A stretch of 64,000 bases of DNA from Halomonas citrativorans (GCF_900163645.1 NZ_FUKM01000058.1:42218-106217); one strand, 5' to 3'. Shown: positions 38,505 through 48,715, counted from the first letter of the stretch. Program-made: numbers and translations. Notes: generated from the sequence alone by a model not told the origin.

Positions 38505-40322
38505 TTAGCGCTTGATATCCGCATCCTGATACAAGGTGTCAATCAAGCCTTGGATCACCGCCTGGGCTCTTAACTGCTCAGCCATTTGCGCGACAAAACC
38601 CGCTATTTGATCACTATCATCGCCTGCCGATACGTCATCCAACGCGATAACCGCAACGTCTTGCGACAGCGTAACAGCCTGGTACTGGCTTTCACCTTCA
38701 TCCGGATTCGGCATACGGAAGACTTCCGACACCAATCCTTGAGGTAAAGAACCATTCTGCTGACGACTAACGTTAGTGGCTTCAAGCCAATTGACGTCGA
38801 GCGTCTCACCCGCATTAAGCGAAGCTGTCATTGCTTGAGCCTGCTCAAGCAGGGCTTGTTGACGCTGCTGTGCGGCAACGGACTGCTCTACCTCATCACG
38901 GACGTCATCCAGGCCTATCAACGTCGCTTCACGGTGTTCGGCCACACGCAAGACCAAGCGTCGATCATCGTCGAGCTCAATCACTTCACTGTTATAGCCA
39001 TCATTCAGTACCTCTTCGCTGAAGGCCTCATCCAGCACGCCCGGCTCCGACAGGACACCTTCACCTTCACCTCGCGCGAGCCAATCGGTCTGCGTTAGCG
39101 TCACATCAATCTGATCAGCAACACTTTGCAAATCATCCGCTGCAAAACTCTGATCAATCAACTGCTGAACCTTGGCGTTAAATGCATCGTTAACGTCACC
39201 TAACGCAACATTTTGACGCAGTACGTCACGCTGCTCTTCAAAAGAGGGGGCATCAACATCGGTCACCCGCAGAATGTGGAAGGCACCATCAACTTCAACG
39301 ACCTGCGACGTTTCGCCTTCAGCAAGAGAGAATGCAGCCTCATCAAATGCATTGCCAAAAATACCGCGCGAGATCGTGCCTAGATCTCCTCCTTCCTCTG
39401 CACTTGTCGTGTCATCAGAGTAGCGAAGTACCGTATCAGCAAAGGATTCGCCATCTTCCAGGTCATCATAAGCAGTGTCAGCAATGCTGCGTGCTTCTTC
39501 ACGGGAACGTTCATCACCAAAGGTCACCATGATATGTGAAATACGCCGATCCGCATTTTGATTCTGTTCACGCCACGCCTGGCGAAGCGTCTCTTCATCA
39601 ATTTCAGTTTCAGCGGCCATGGCTTGGCGATCAATCAGCACATACTCAACGCGTACCTGCTCAGGCCGCTCGAAACGCTCCTGGTGGGCATCGTAGTAAG
39701 CCTGCATCTGCTCATCTGTGACATTGATATCAACGTCTACGTCATCGTTGTTCATCAGCACATAACGAAAACTGCGCTGCTGATTTTGTAACTCGGCTAA
39801 ACGGGCCTGCTCGCTGGGCAGGCTAAAATCGCTGAATGCCAAGCCTTGCTGTAAGTGCTGACGCTTAATGTCAACGCGCAAGTCCTGGCGAAACGAGATA
39901 GGTGAATAACCTGCACCCGCCAGCCGGTTACGGAAAATGTCGGCCGAGAAATGACCGTTTTGATCATGAAACTCGGGGAGGCCTACAATAATTTGGTCTA
40001 ACTGTGCATCGGAGACGTAGAACCCGCCGTCATCAGCATACTGAGTAAGCAGTTGCTGGGTGATCAACTGATCCAGCATATCATTGCGCAACGCACGCTC
40101 TTGTTCCGGCGGAACCTGGCCTGACCGAAGCGCTCGCTGCACCTCAAGCTCAACCTGCTGACGCATGATGGGCTGGCCATTGACACTTGCGACTTCATTG
40201 GGATCGCTGCCAAACACACTAAACAGTGATTCCACTCCAAACAGCGCCATGGCAGCCACCATGAGACCGATAATAATTTTGGCGCCCCAGCTTCTGGAGC
40301 CATTTCGAATACTTTGCAGCAT
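38505..40322 (-). CDS. ppiD: Periplasmic folding chaperone/isomerase PpiD (SurA-like)
   Basis: 605 residues from ATG 40322 (MLQSIRNGSRSWGAKIIIGLM). The open frame continues 96 bp upstream without family sequence. A single N-terminal helix anchors the protein in the inner membrane. The SurA_N-like region and one parvulin domain (about 235-330; RISHIMVTFGDERSREEA and GGDLGTISRGIFG) follow, then a C-terminal domain. It assists folding of secreted proteins near the Sec translocon. It lies downstream of hupB in the order lon-hupB-ppiD, as in E. coli. Confidence 0.94.
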   Translation of the reverse strand: MLQSIRNGSRSWGAKIIIGLMVAAMALFGVESLFSVFGSDPNEVASVNGQPIMRQQVELEVQRALRSGQVPPEQERALRNDMLDQLITQQLLTQYADDGGFYVSDAQLDQIIVGLPEFHDQNGHFSADIFRNRLAGAGYSPISFRQDLRVDIKRQHLQQGLAFSDFSLPSEQARLAELQNQQRSFRYVLMNNDDVDVDINVTDEQMQAYYDAHQERFERPEQVRVEYVLIDRQAMAAETEIDEETLRQAWREQNQNADRRISHIMVTFGDERSREEARSIADTAYDDLEDGESFADTVLRYSDDTTSAEEGGDLGTISRGIFGNAFDEAAFSLAEGETSQVVEVDGAFHILRVTDVDAPSFEEQRDVLRQNVALGDVNDAFNAKVQQLIDQSFAADDLQSVADQIDVTLTQTDWLARGEGEGVLSEPGVLDEAFSEEVLNDGYNSEVIELDDDRRLVLRVAEHREATLIGLDDVRDEVEQSVAAQQRQQALLEQAQAMTASLNAGETLDVNWLEATNVSRQQNGSLPQGLVSEVFRMPNPDEGESQYQAVTLSQDVAVIALDDVSAGDDSDQIAGFVAQMAEQLRAQAVIQGLIDTLYQDADIKR

Positions 40323-40400
40323 GCTAGCCTCAGATAAACACAGCCATATAAATAAACCTTCACGTTGCCCGAAATCGTTTTCGGATAACCCCTTAAATAC

Positions 40401-40444
40401 CAGGCCAAAAAATAACATGGGCGCATCGCGGATGCGATGCGCCC
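40401..40444 (-). terminator. Terminator after hupB
   Basis: A perfect 12-bp stem (40417-40428 with 40433-40444, loop GGAT) is followed on the minus strand by a T-rich run (complement of 40405-40415). It lies 25 bp after the hupB stop and upstream of ppiD. Confidence 0.85.
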
Positions 40445-40469
40445 ATTAGATTACATAAACACAGAACAA

Positions 40470-40742
40470 TTAATTAACGGCGTCTTTCAGCGCCTTGCCT
40501 GCTTTGAAGCCAGGTACTTTCGCCGCTTTAATTTCGATAGGCTGGCCCGTCTGCGGGTTACGGCCAGTACGTGCAGCACGCTCTTTAATAGCGAAGGTAC
40601 CAAAACCTACCAGTGAAACGCTTTCACCTTTTTTGAGGCTATCGGTGACAGACTCTACCATGGCATCCAATGCACGGGTTGCCGCTGCTTTAGGAATATC
40701 GGCAGACGCGGCAATGGCTTCAATCAGCTCAGACTTATTCAC
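40470..40742 (-). CDS. hupB: DNA-binding protein HU-beta
   Basis: 90 residues. It has the full HU signature: [11 protein letters not shown] at the start, [21 protein letters not shown] (beta arm with the conserved Pro) and [14 protein letters not shown] at the end. It is a homodimeric or heterodimeric nucleoid protein that bends DNA. The gene sits between lon and ppiD, as in E. coli, which favours HU-beta over HU-alpha. Confidence 0.96.
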   Translation of the reverse strand: MNKSELIEAIAASADIPKAAATRALDAMVESVTDSLKKGESVSLVGFGTFAIKERAARTGRNPQTGQPIEIKAAKVPGFKAGKALKDAVN

Positions 40743-40823
40743 ACTTCACCCCTTAACTGTTTCAAAAAAATGGCTCTGTACGGCATGGCCACCAGAAGGT
40801 ACAACCTCAAAGCATAGCTGCGT

Positions 40824-40853
40824 TTTATAGCAATGCCTTGAAACACCTGTCAA
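40824..40853 (-). promoter_or_regulatory. Strong candidate promoter of hupB
   Basis: On the minus strand TTGACA (40853-40848) and TATAAA (40829-40824), spacer 18 bp, with an extended TG(N) element before the -10. It lies about 80 bp before the hupB start. Confidence 0.65.
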
Positions 40854-40934
40854 GCAAACACACCGTGGAATGCCCGCTGCACAAGGCTTTGGGCAAATTC
40901 TTTAAGTAAAAACTAAAGACCAATGGCTTTAATC

Positions 40935-43349
40935 TTAGTGTGTATTGGCTACGGTGGAGGAAGTAAACGATGTTTCAGCACCCTTTTCAGTACTTTTTAA
41001 AGGCGTGCCATCATTGTTTTCATCGCTCACTAGCGCCACCGCCAACACATCATCTATCCAACGTACCGGACGAATATCAAGCGCACCCTTGATATTTTCC
41101 GGTACTTCCTTGAGATCACGACGATTTTCTTCAGGAATCAAGACTGTCTTTATACCACCGCGACGAGCTGCCAGCAATTTCTCCTTCAGGCCGCCTATCG
41201 GCAACACCTCGCCCCGAAGGTTAACTTCACCGGTCATCGCCACATCACAGCGCACTGCACGCTGCGTATAGGCCGACACCATAGCCGTTACCATCGCGAC
41301 ACCAGCGCTAGGGCCATCTTTAGGCGTAGCGCCTTCTGGCACATGGATATGCAGGTCTTCATTCTCAAAACGCGCAGGGTCAATACCGAACCCGTGAGCA
41401 CGTGCCTTAACAACGGTTTGTGCGGCACTAACGGACTCTTTCATTACATCGCCGAGAGAACCCGTTTTGTTAATTCGTCCTTTACCTGGCGTAACCACAG
41501 ACTCAATACTGAGAAGCTCTCCACCGACTGATGTCCACGCAAGCCCTGTTACACGGCCAATCTGGTCGTCCTGTTCAGCCAGCCCGTAGCTATAGCGTCG
41601 TACGCCAGCATAGGCTTCAATTTGCTCAGCAGAGAGGAATTGCGTTTCTTCAAGGTCTTGATGCTCCAGGCGTTCGCGAAGCACTTTACGGCAGACTTTA
41701 GCAATCTGGCGTTCAAGTTCACGTACCCCCGCTTCACGCGAGTAGTAGCGAATAAGCTCCAGCAGCGCATCATCCTGAAGTGCCAACTCATCTGTCTTCA
41801 GCCCATTGGCGGCGAGCTGCTTCGGCAACAGATAACGCTTGGCGATCGCCAGCTTTTCATCTTCGGTATAGCCTGGCAGACGAATAATTTCCATACGGTC
41901 CAAAAGCGGGCCAGGAATATTCATCGAATTGGCCGTACAAATGAACAGCGTCTCTGAAAGATCGTAATCCAGTTCCAGATAGTGATCGCTGAAGCTGTTA
42001 TTTTGCTCAGGATCCAACACTTCCAAAAGCGCTGAGGCTGGGTCGCCGCGATGATCCATGCCGAGCTTATCAACTTCATCCAGCAGGAACAGCGGATTCT
42101 TGACACCAGCACGGCTCATGCGCTGCATTAGCTTACCGGGCAATGAACCAATATAAGTGCGTCGATGACCACGAATCTCCGACTCATCACGCACACCGCC
42201 CAATGCCAAGCGTACATACTTGCGATTGGTCGCCCGCGCGATAGACTGGCCCAGCGAGGTCTTACCCACCCCAGGTGGGCCTACCAGACACAGCACAGGG
42301 CCTTTCATCTTGCGTACGCGCTTTTGTACGGCCAAGTACTCAAGGATGCGCGCTTTTACCTCTTCAAGACCGTAATGGTCCTCATCAAGCACTTCTTGCG
42401 CTTTCACAAGATCATGCTTCACGCGCGTACGTTTTTTCCAAGGGACCGCTATCAGCCAGTCCAGATAGGAGCGCACGACAGTCGATTCTGCAGAGTTAGC
42501 AGCCATCATTTTCAGCTTGTTCAGCTCTTGAGTCGCTTTATCGGCAGCCTCTTGTGGCATGCCCGACTCTTTGATCGCTTTCTCGTACTTTTCGGCTTCA
42601 TTTGGTACGTTGTCGAGCTCGCCCATCTCCTTCTGAATGGCTTTCATCTGCTCGTTTAAGTAGTACTCGCGCTGAGTCTTTTCCATCTGCTCTTTAACAC
42701 GCGAGCGGATGCGCTTTTCTACTTGAAGCAGATCAATTTCAGATTCGATTAAGGCCATCAGGTGCTCAATACGATCGCGCACCCGATCCATCTCTAAAAG
42801 CTCCTGCTTATCGCCAATTTTTAGCGATAAATGAGCACAGATGGTGTCCACCAGCCGGCTTGGATCTTCAATCCCGGAAAGCGAGTTAAGCACCTCGTTG
42901 GGCACTTTTTTCGACAGTTTAACGTACTGCTCGAACTGATTAAGCAGCACGCGCACCAGCGCTTCCTGCTCGCGGTTGGTTAATGGCTCGCTCTCTCGAG
43001 GAGAAAGATGGGCTTGAGTATAGCCCGCTTCGTTCTCTTCGATGTCCAGTACATCCGCGCGAAAGCTGCCTTCAATCAACACTTTTACAGTGCCATCGGG
43101 AAGCTTGAGCAGTTGCATAATGTCCGCCACAGTACCCATGGCGTAGAGGTCGGCATTGTCCGGCTCATCCTGGGCAGCTTCTCGCTGAGCCACTAGCAAT
43201 ACGCGCTTATCAGCTTCCATCGCAGCTTCAAGCGCCTGAATCGACTTTTCACGCCCTACAAACAGAGGGATAACCATTTGCGGGTACACGACGACGTCCC
43301 GCAACGGCAATAAAGGTAGACATTGAGTCTGTTCGGCGTTCTGCTGCAT
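40935..43349 (-). CDS. lon: ATP-dependent protease Lon
   Basis: 804 residues. Lon N-terminal domain (LPLLPLRDVVVYPQMVIPLF), AAA+ module with Walker A GPPGVGKTSLG and Walker B FLLDEVDKLG, and the C-terminal protease domain. The catalytic serine is Ser681 in PKDGPSAGVAM, with a Lys in GGLKEKLLAA. It degrades misfolded and regulatory proteins in the cytoplasm. It follows clpX on the same strand with 183 bp between them, which include a hairpin and two direct repeats. Confidence 0.98.
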   Translation of the reverse strand: MQQNAEQTQCLPLLPLRDVVVYPQMVIPLFVGREKSIQALEAAMEADKRVLLVAQREAAQDEPDNADLYAMGTVADIMQLLKLPDGTVKVLIEGSFRADVLDIEENEAGYTQAHLSPRESEPLTNREQEALVRVLLNQFEQYVKLSKKVPNEVLNSLSGIEDPSRLVDTICAHLSLKIGDKQELLEMDRVRDRIEHLMALIESEIDLLQVEKRIRSRVKEQMEKTQREYYLNEQMKAIQKEMGELDNVPNEAEKYEKAIKESGMPQEAADKATQELNKLKMMAANSAESTVVRSYLDWLIAVPWKKRTRVKHDLVKAQEVLDEDHYGLEEVKARILEYLAVQKRVRKMKGPVLCLVGPPGVGKTSLGQSIARATNRKYVRLALGGVRDESEIRGHRRTYIGSLPGKLMQRMSRAGVKNPLFLLDEVDKLGMDHRGDPASALLEVLDPEQNNSFSDHYLELDYDLSETLFICTANSMNIPGPLLDRMEIIRLPGYTEDEKLAIAKRYLLPKQLAANGLKTDELALQDDALLELIRYYSREAGVRELERQIAKVCRKVLRERLEHQDLEETQFLSAEQIEAYAGVRRYSYGLAEQDDQIGRVTGLAWTSVGGELLSIESVVTPGKGRINKTGSLGDVMKESVSAAQTVVKARAHGFGIDPARFENEDLHIHVPEGATPKDGPSAGVAMVTAMVSAYTQRAVRCDVAMTGEVNLRGEVLPIGGLKEKLLAARRGGIKTVLIPEENRRDLKEVPENIKGALDIRPVRWIDDVLAVALVSDENNDGTPLKSTEKGAETSFTSSTVANTH

Positions 43350-43422
43350 CGCAGACGTTCCTCAACAAATCGGAAGAGTACTTGATGGAACACCAAGGCA
43401 AGTACATCACTGTATGAAAAGT

Positions 43423-43452
43423 ACTACGCAGTGTAGAGCAAACTACGCAGTG
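43423..43452. repeat. Two 11-bp direct repeats upstream of lon
   Basis: ACTACGCAGTG occurs at 43423-43433 and again at 43442-43452, a spacing of 19 bp (nearly two helical turns), 75-100 bp before the lon start. This could be a regulator site; it does not match a consensus I know. Confidence 0.6.
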
Positions 43453-43466
43453 ACACCCATGAACAA

Positions 43467-43492
43467 CAAGGGGCCGCCTAGGCGACCCCTTG
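43467..43492 (-). terminator. Hairpin after clpX
   Basis: A 12-bp stem with one G-U/mismatch position (43467-43478 with 43481-43492) lies about 40 bp after the clpX stop. The T-rich tract behind it on the minus strand is interrupted (TTGTTGTTC), so termination may be partial. Confidence 0.55.
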
Positions 43493-43532
43493 GTTTAGCG
43501 CAAGCGGCTGAAGTCACGCCGTTGGCCTATTA

Positions 43533-44813
43533 CTAGCCATCCGTGCCATCAACGCGAGCGTCTTCCTGCTTTGAATACATCAAGAGCGGCTCGCTTTCAC
43601 CTGTGATTACCGATTCATCGATAACCACCTTGCTGACATTTTCCAGTGATGGAATTTCATACATGGTGTCAAGCAATACCGACTCAAGGATAGAGCGCAG
43701 GCCGCGTGCACCTGTCTTCCGCTCCATCGCCTTCGCAGCAACCGCTCGTAACGCTTCGTCTCTAAACTCAAGCGTCACGCCTTCCATTTCGAAGAGCTTC
43801 CCATACTGCTTGATGAGCGAGTTTTTGGGCTCTGTCAAAATCTGGATCAGCGCGTCTTCGGTAAGCTCAGTTAACGTAGCAATGACCGGTAGACGTCCAA
43901 CAAACTCTGGAATCAAACCGAACTTCACCAGGTCTTCCGGCTCAACGTCTGCAAGCAGCTCACCGATACCACGTGCTGACTCTTTGCTCTTAACGCTGGC
44001 GTTAAAACCGATTCCGCCCTTTTCAGCCCGGTCGCGTATAACCTTGTCCAGACCCGCGAAAGCGCCGCCCACAATAAACAGTATGTTACCGGTATTTACC
44101 TGAACAAACTCTTGCTGCGGATGCTTACGGCCACCCTGAGGCGGCACTGAAGCCGTAGTGCCTTCAATAAGCTTGAGTAACGCCTGCTGTACACCTTCAC
44201 CCGATACATCACGCGTGATGGACGGGTTGTCGGACTTACGAGAAATCTTGTCGATTTCGTCGATATATACAATGCCACGCTCGGCTTTCTCTACATCGTA
44301 GTCACACTTTTGAAGCAGCTTCTGGATGATGTTTTCAACATCTTCACCCACATAGCCCGCTTCAGTCAGCGTTGTTGCATCCGCAATGGTGAAAGGTACG
44401 TTTAATAAACGTGCCATGGTCTCCGCTAGCAATGTTTTACCACTACCAGTGGGGCCGATGAGCAGAATATTGGATTTACCTAATTCAACATCGCCTTCAC
44501 GTACGTCCGGTCTCAGACGCTTGTAGTGGTTATAAACCGCTACGGACAGCACCATTTTGGCGCGGTCTTGTCCAATGACGTAATCGTCCAGGGTATGACG
44601 TATTTCGCGAGGCGTAGGTAAACGCTCCTCATCGCTCTCGGCATCGGCTTCGAGAACTTCCTCGCGAATGATGTCATTACACAAGTCGACACACTCATCG
44701 CAGATATATACGGACGGGCCAGCAATCAGTTTACGTACTTCGTTCTGGTTTTTTCCACAGAACGAGCAGTAAAGTAATTTGCCACCTTCATCCTTGCCTT
44801 TGCCGTCGGCCAT
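43533..44813 (-). CDS. clpX: ATP-dependent Clp protease ATP-binding subunit ClpX
   Basis: 426 residues. The N-terminal zinc-binding domain has Cys16, Cys19, Cys38 and Cys41 ([17 protein letters not shown]). The AAA+ domain has Walker [13 protein letters not shown], Walker [12 protein letters not shown], the pore loop around GYVGEDVEN, and IGF-like ClpP-binding loop features. It unfolds tagged substrates and feeds them to ClpP, encoded just upstream in the same direction. Confidence 0.98.
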   Translation of the reverse strand: MADGKGKDEGGKLLYCSFCGKNQNEVRKLIAGPSVYICDECVDLCNDIIREEVLEADAESDEERLPTPREIRHTLDDYVIGQDRAKMVLSVAVYNHYKRLRPDVREGDVELGKSNILLIGPTGSGKTLLAETMARLLNVPFTIADATTLTEAGYVGEDVENIIQKLLQKCDYDVEKAERGIVYIDEIDKISRKSDNPSITRDVSGEGVQQALLKLIEGTTASVPPQGGRKHPQQEFVQVNTGNILFIVGGAFAGLDKVIRDRAEKGGIGFNASVKSKESARGIGELLADVEPEDLVKFGLIPEFVGRLPVIATLTELTEDALIQILTEPKNSLIKQYGKLFEMEGVTLEFRDEALRAVAAKAMERKTGARGLRSILESVLLDTMYEIPSLENVSKVVIDESVITGESEPLLMYSKQEDARVDGTDG

Positions 44814-44887
44814 TAGCGTACCTCTGTCACTGCGGCGGCTTGCACCGCCATAAAAGCTCGTTAGAAAAGCAAAACCTCATCACGCTA

Positions 44888-45505
44888 TCAGGATGTAGGC
44901 CGCTTATCCAGCACTGCGTCAATCAAGCCATACTCTTGAGCTTTATTGGCGCTCATGAAATTGTCACGGTCGGTATCACGGGCAACCGCTTCCAGATCCT
45001 GACCGGTATGATGAGCAAGAATCTGATTCAACTTTTCGCGGATTCCCAGAATCTCACGGGTATGGATTTCAATGTCAGATGCCTGACCTTGATAACCACC
45101 CAACGGCTGATGAATCATGACGCGCGAGTTAGGTAAGCAGTAACGCTTACCTTCTGCACCTGCTGTTAAAAGCAGCGCGCCCATACTGGCCGCCTGGCCA
45201 ATACATACGGTTGATACATCAGGCTTGATAAACTGCATGGTGTCATAAATCGACATGCCTGCCGTTACCGAGCCACCCGGCGAGTTGATATAAAGATGGA
45301 TATCCTTGTCGGGATTTTCCGACTCAAGGAACAACATCTGAGCGACCACAAGGTTAGCCATGTAGTCTTCAACAGGGCCTACCAGGAAAATGACACGCTC
45401 TTTTAGCAGACGCGAGTAAATATCGTAGGCTCTTTCCCCTTTGGCGCTCTGCTCAACCACCATGGGCACTAAACCGCCGGCGTTTTGAATATCAAATCCA
45501 CTCAT
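44888..45505 (-). CDS. clpP: ATP-dependent Clp protease proteolytic subunit ClpP
   Basis: 205 residues. The catalytic serine is Ser107 in [11 protein letters not shown] and the histidine His132 in [11 protein letters not shown], with the Asp in RDTDRDNF. The family segment [19 protein letters not shown] is present. It forms the tetradecameric peptidase chamber that works with ClpX. Order tig-clpP-clpX-lon is conserved in gammaproteobacteria. Confidence 0.98.
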   Translation of the reverse strand: MSGFDIQNAGGLVPMVVEQSAKGERAYDIYSRLLKERVIFLVGPVEDYMANLVVAQMLFLESENPDKDIHLYINSPGGSVTAGMSIYDTMQFIKPDVSTVCIGQAASMGALLLTAGAEGKRYCLPNSRVMIHQPLGGYQGQASDIEIHTREILGIREKLNQILAHHTGQDLEAVARDTDRDNFMSANKAQEYGLIDAVLDKRPTS

Positions 45506-45536
45506 TTAGGTGATTCCTTGCGTCCGATAAGGGAAA

Positions 45537-45558
45537 GGCGCACCAAAAACGGTGCGCC
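45537..45558 (-). terminator. Hairpin between tig and clpP
   Basis: The 8-bp stem GGCGCACC / GGTGCGCC (45537-45544 and 45551-45558) is followed by only a broken T run on the minus strand. It lies 16 bp after the tig stop and may partly reduce read-through into clpP or protect the tig mRNA end. Confidence 0.45.
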
Positions 45559-45573
45559 GCGCTGATGGGATAC

Positions 45574-46926
45574 TTAGGCGTCTGCTTTCTCGCCTTCTTC
45601 AACACCCTCGTCTTGTGCAGCCTGCTGCTGAGCGGCAGCCAATGCTTGCTGGTAAGACATTTCAACGTCTTTAACGTTCGTTTGCTCAAGCAGTTTATCG
45701 ACCGCTTTCTCTTCGAGAATGGCAGATTTCACCTGCGTTTTCAGTTGGTCGTCGCCCATGTAGTACTCAACAACCTCAGACGGGTCCTGGTACTGCTCGG
45801 CCAGCTCTTCAACTTTTGCTTTAATCGCAGTATCGTCAGCGTCAAGCTCATTGACCTTGATCACTTCAGCCAGCAAAAGACCTACTTGAACGCGGCCCTT
45901 GGCCTGCTCTTCAAAAAGCTCATTGGGCAGCTGGCTAACATCAAAGTCTTCACCAAGGCCAAACTGTTGAGCGGCCTGGCGCTTCATTGCATCCGTTTCT
46001 TGCTGAACTAACGAGCTTGGCACCAAAATGTCGTTGGCTTTTTTAAGCGCGTCCAGCACCTGCTGCTTAACACGATTATCAACGGCTTGGGTCGCCTCAC
46101 GCGTCATGTTCTTTTTGATTTCAGCGCGGAATTTATCCTGGTCGCCATCGTCTACGCCAAAGCGCTCAATGAAAGCAGCGTCAATTTCAGGCAGCTTCTG
46201 CGTGCTGACTTTATGCACCGTTACATTGAAGGTGGCTTCCTTTCCTGCCAGATGCTCGGCCTGGTAATCTTCCGGGAAAGTCACCTTGATGGTTTTCTCT
46301 TCGCCAGCCTTGGCACCGATTAGCTGCTCTTCAAAGCCTGGGATAAAACTGTTGGAGCCAATCACCAGCTCGTGACCTTCAGCGCTACCGCCTTCAAACG
46401 GCTCGTCGCCCAGGAAACCTTTAAAATCAATCGTTACCTGATCGCCATCTGCTGCCGGTGTATCCGCATCTTGCCAATCGGCATTTTGTTTACGCAGCGT
46501 CTCGATCATTTCATCAACGTCAGCATCGCTTACGCTAACTACCGGGCGCTCAACGTCAGTGCCTTCGATAGAGGTCAACTCGATCTGCGGATAAATTTCC
46601 ATGACCGCTACGAACTCAAGATCTTTACCGGCTTCATTAATTTGCGGCTCAATCTGAGGGTAGCCAGCCGGGTTAAGACCTTCTTCGGTGATGGCACGTA
46701 CGTAACGCTCACGCATCACCTCACCCACCACTTCACTGCGAACGCTGTCGCTATAGCGTTGACGGACAACAGACATTGGCACCCGGCCTTGGCGAAAACC
46801 ATTCAGTCGCACGTTTTTCGCGGTGTCTATCAGGCGAGCACTGACAGCCTCGTCGATTTCGGCAGCCGGTACTTGGATAGAAATACGGCGTTCGATCTGG
46901 GAGGTCGTCTCGACGGAAACTTGCAT
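45574..46926 (-). CDS. tig: Trigger factor
   Basis: 450 residues. The ribosome-binding signature RLNGFRQGRVPMSVVRQRY (about 44-62) is present. The FKBP-type isomerase domain (about 150-245; ADGDQVTIDFKGFLGDEPFEGG) and the long C-terminal helical chaperone arms follow. It is the first chaperone to meet nascent chains at the ribosome exit and has prolyl isomerase activity. The C-terminus is Gln/Ala/Glu rich. Confidence 0.97.
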   Translation of the reverse strand: MQVSVETTSQIERRISIQVPAAEIDEAVSARLIDTAKNVRLNGFRQGRVPMSVVRQRYSDSVRSEVVGEVMRERYVRAITEEGLNPAGYPQIEPQINEAGKDLEFVAVMEIYPQIELTSIEGTDVERPVVSVSDADVDEMIETLRKQNADWQDADTPAADGDQVTIDFKGFLGDEPFEGGSAEGHELVIGSNSFIPGFEEQLIGAKAGEEKTIKVTFPEDYQAEHLAGKEATFNVTVHKVSTQKLPEIDAAFIERFGVDDGDQDKFRAEIKKNMTREATQAVDNRVKQQVLDALKKANDILVPSSLVQQETDAMKRQAAQQFGLGEDFDVSQLPNELFEEQAKGRVQVGLLLAEVIKVNELDADDTAIKAKVEELAEQYQDPSEVVEYYMGDDQLKTQVKSAILEEKAVDKLLEQTNVKDVEMSYQQALAAAQQQAAQDEGVEEGEKADA

Positions 46927-47167
46927 GAATTGTCCTCTAGCGGCTGGGCGTTGTATTAACAGTGTTTAAATAAATTCCAAGGGGCAATTTTAAGAACCCT
47001 AGCGCACGGTGGCAAGCGCCATGCTCGCAAGATGGGGGCGCAGCGGTTAATTACAAGGGAATAAGTGACTAATTTATTACTTTTAGACCTCGGACAAAGA
47101 ATTACTTGCTCATTACGATAGGCTACCTGCCACTTAGCAACCTTTACTGGCTATCGTAACGATACTC

Positions 47168-47666
47168 ATGACTATTCAGCAAGACTTACCTATTTCACGC
47201 ATTATGCACTGCACACCCGACATCCCGCTTTGCCAAGCGGCAAAACGTATGGCGAAGCGCCTCTGCAGCTCTATTGTCATTGTGGAGAACCACCAAGCGT
47301 TAGGTATCTGGACAGAGCATGACGCCTTGATGATCAATTTCAGCACGCCCTCGATTCTTATGCGGCCGGCCGCCGAATTTATGACATCACCCGCGCATAC
47401 CACGCCGCATCAAATATTGCTCAGTAAGGCCCTACTCATCACTGAGCTACTTGCATTATATTCCGGCCCAAAGCCTAAAAATAGCTCGCAGTTTTATTGA
47501 GGCCTTGCATCCGCAGGAGCACAACAGCCGCGCTATCGTTGCGGCGATTGCAAGCCTTGCTCGTGAGCCAGGTATGGAGGTGGTCGCCGAAGGCGTTGAA
47601 ACGGAGCAGCAATGGAACCTGCTGGGTGAGTATACTATCGATTCTATCCAAGGGTTTTGGACCTAA
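47168..47666 (+). pseudogene. Remnant of a CBS-EAL (c-di-GMP) signalling gene
   Basis: The first part (47168-about 47430) encodes a CBS-pair-like segment (ISRIMHCTPDIPLCQAAKRM, GIWTEHDALM, AAEFMTSP). It then goes out of frame. From about 47450 a second frame encodes the C-terminal end of an EAL phosphodiesterase domain (SLKIARSFIEAL, VAAIASLAREPGMEVVAEGVET) and stops after QGFWT, before the usual end of the domain. The GGDEF or first two thirds of EAL are missing. The conserved Asp of KIDRSF is Ala here. It looks like an internal deletion plus frameshift of a larger sensory gene and should be non-functional. Confidence 0.75.
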
Positions 47667-47671
47667 ATGGG

Positions 47672-48046
47672 TTATTTATGGCGTTTAGGGCGCCACCATA
47701 AACTTATCGCATGCATTAAAAGACCGCAGGTAGCGGCATGAGAGATAAAGACTTCCCAGCTGATCCATGTGGTAAAAAGCGCGTGCCAAGCCCCCATGAC
47801 TAAAGCACCCGCTAACAGCATGAGCACCAACCGCAGGCAAAGCCGAGGTAATTGCTTGCGCGCATCATGCGGCAGTAAACGCCATTGCGCTACCGCCGCG
47901 CCAGCGACCAATACGACACCCATCACGATAAGCGTCTGACGGGTGCTGTGCCCGCCCACCATAAAACGCGGCAAAGACGCCAACATCACCACGCATAAAC
48001 CAAGCGCAACACTAACGCGCTCTGCTGAAAAAGGCATCGGTTGCAT
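47672..48046 (-). CDS. Small membrane protein of unknown function
   Basis: 124 residues with about four hydrophobic segments (roughly 12-25, 38-53, 72-87, 96-112) and basic loops. I do not recognise the family. It starts 3 bp after the flavodoxin gene stop on the same strand, so the two are likely co-transcribed. Its 3' end abuts the CBS-EAL remnant. Confidence 0.65.
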   Translation of the reverse strand: MQPMPFSAERVSVALGLCVVMLASLPRFMVGGHSTRQTLIVMGVVLVAGAAVAQWRLLPHDARKQLPRLCLRLVLMLLAGALVMGAWHALFTTWISWEVFISHAATCGLLMHAISLWWRPKRHK

Positions 48047-48049
48047 TGC

Positions 48050-48511
48050 TTAGGCTACCTTTAACTGCTGCTCTTCAATCCACGTCTCGACCCACGGCAC
48101 TGCGGCATCATCTGCCATAAATGTTTCCATGGCATCAATTTCCAACCGGTCACCCAAACGGCGTGCCCCATGGTCTTCGAGTAACGCATCAAGCGCCCTA
48201 CCCGCACCACAGTAAGTATCACCGTAGGAGCTGTCGCCTAACGCAATCATGCCGTAGCGTAATGTCGTAAGCGCTGGGCTTTTATCTTTTAAGCTGCGCA
48301 CAAAGGGCACAAAATTACCGGGAAAGTCACCACTGCCAGTGGTAGAGAGCACGAATAATGAAAGATCTTCATCGCTCGTTAGATCATCAAGCATCGGCTG
48401 CTCAACAATATTAACGGCAAAGCCCGCTTGCTCGAATAATGGCTTTACCTGCTCAGCCACATCTAACGCACCGCCATACATGGTGCCAACCAATATATTC
48501 AGTTGAGGCAT
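48050..48511 (-). CDS. Flavodoxin domain protein (MioC-like)
   Basis: 153 residues forming one flavodoxin domain. The FMN-phosphate loop is GTMYGGALDVA (about 8-18), and the isoalloxazine loops are STTGSGDFPGNF and GDSSYGDTYCGAG. Such short-chain flavodoxins act as single-electron carriers; MioC is linked to biotin synthase and other reductive enzymes in E. coli. The partner here is unknown. Confidence 0.87.
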   Translation of the reverse strand: MPQLNILVGTMYGGALDVAEQVKPLFEQAGFAVNIVEQPMLDDLTSDEDLSLFVLSTTGSGDFPGNFVPFVRSLKDKSPALTTLRYGMIALGDSSYGDTYCGAGRALDALLEDHGARRLGDRLEIDAMETFMADDAAVPWVETWIEEQQLKVA

Positions 48512-48640
48512 TGTTGCTATCCCCTATTAAGTGTCACGGCGTTGATAAATAGCCGTTGAATTTGCAGGAATATTAACATATTTCATTTATACGGCACATT
48601 TCGAAAATGAACAGACAAGACCGTACACACTGTGACGCAT

Positions 48641-48670
48641 AAAAAAACGGAGCGCCCAAAAGCACTCCGT
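48641..48670 (-). terminator. Terminator after ihfA
   Basis: Arms 48647-48655 and 48662-48670 pair over 9 bp (one G-U in the minus-strand RNA), and seven T follow on the minus strand (complement of 48641-48647). It lies about 45 bp after the ihfA stop. Confidence 0.8.
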
Positions 48671-48715
48671 TATATAGCGAAAACGACTCTATGGATAGGT
48701 CATTAACATCAAGGA

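Noticed and set aside
46372..46959. A 195-codon plus-strand frame antisense to tig
   Set aside because: It shadows the trigger factor N-terminal half; there is no family resemblance.
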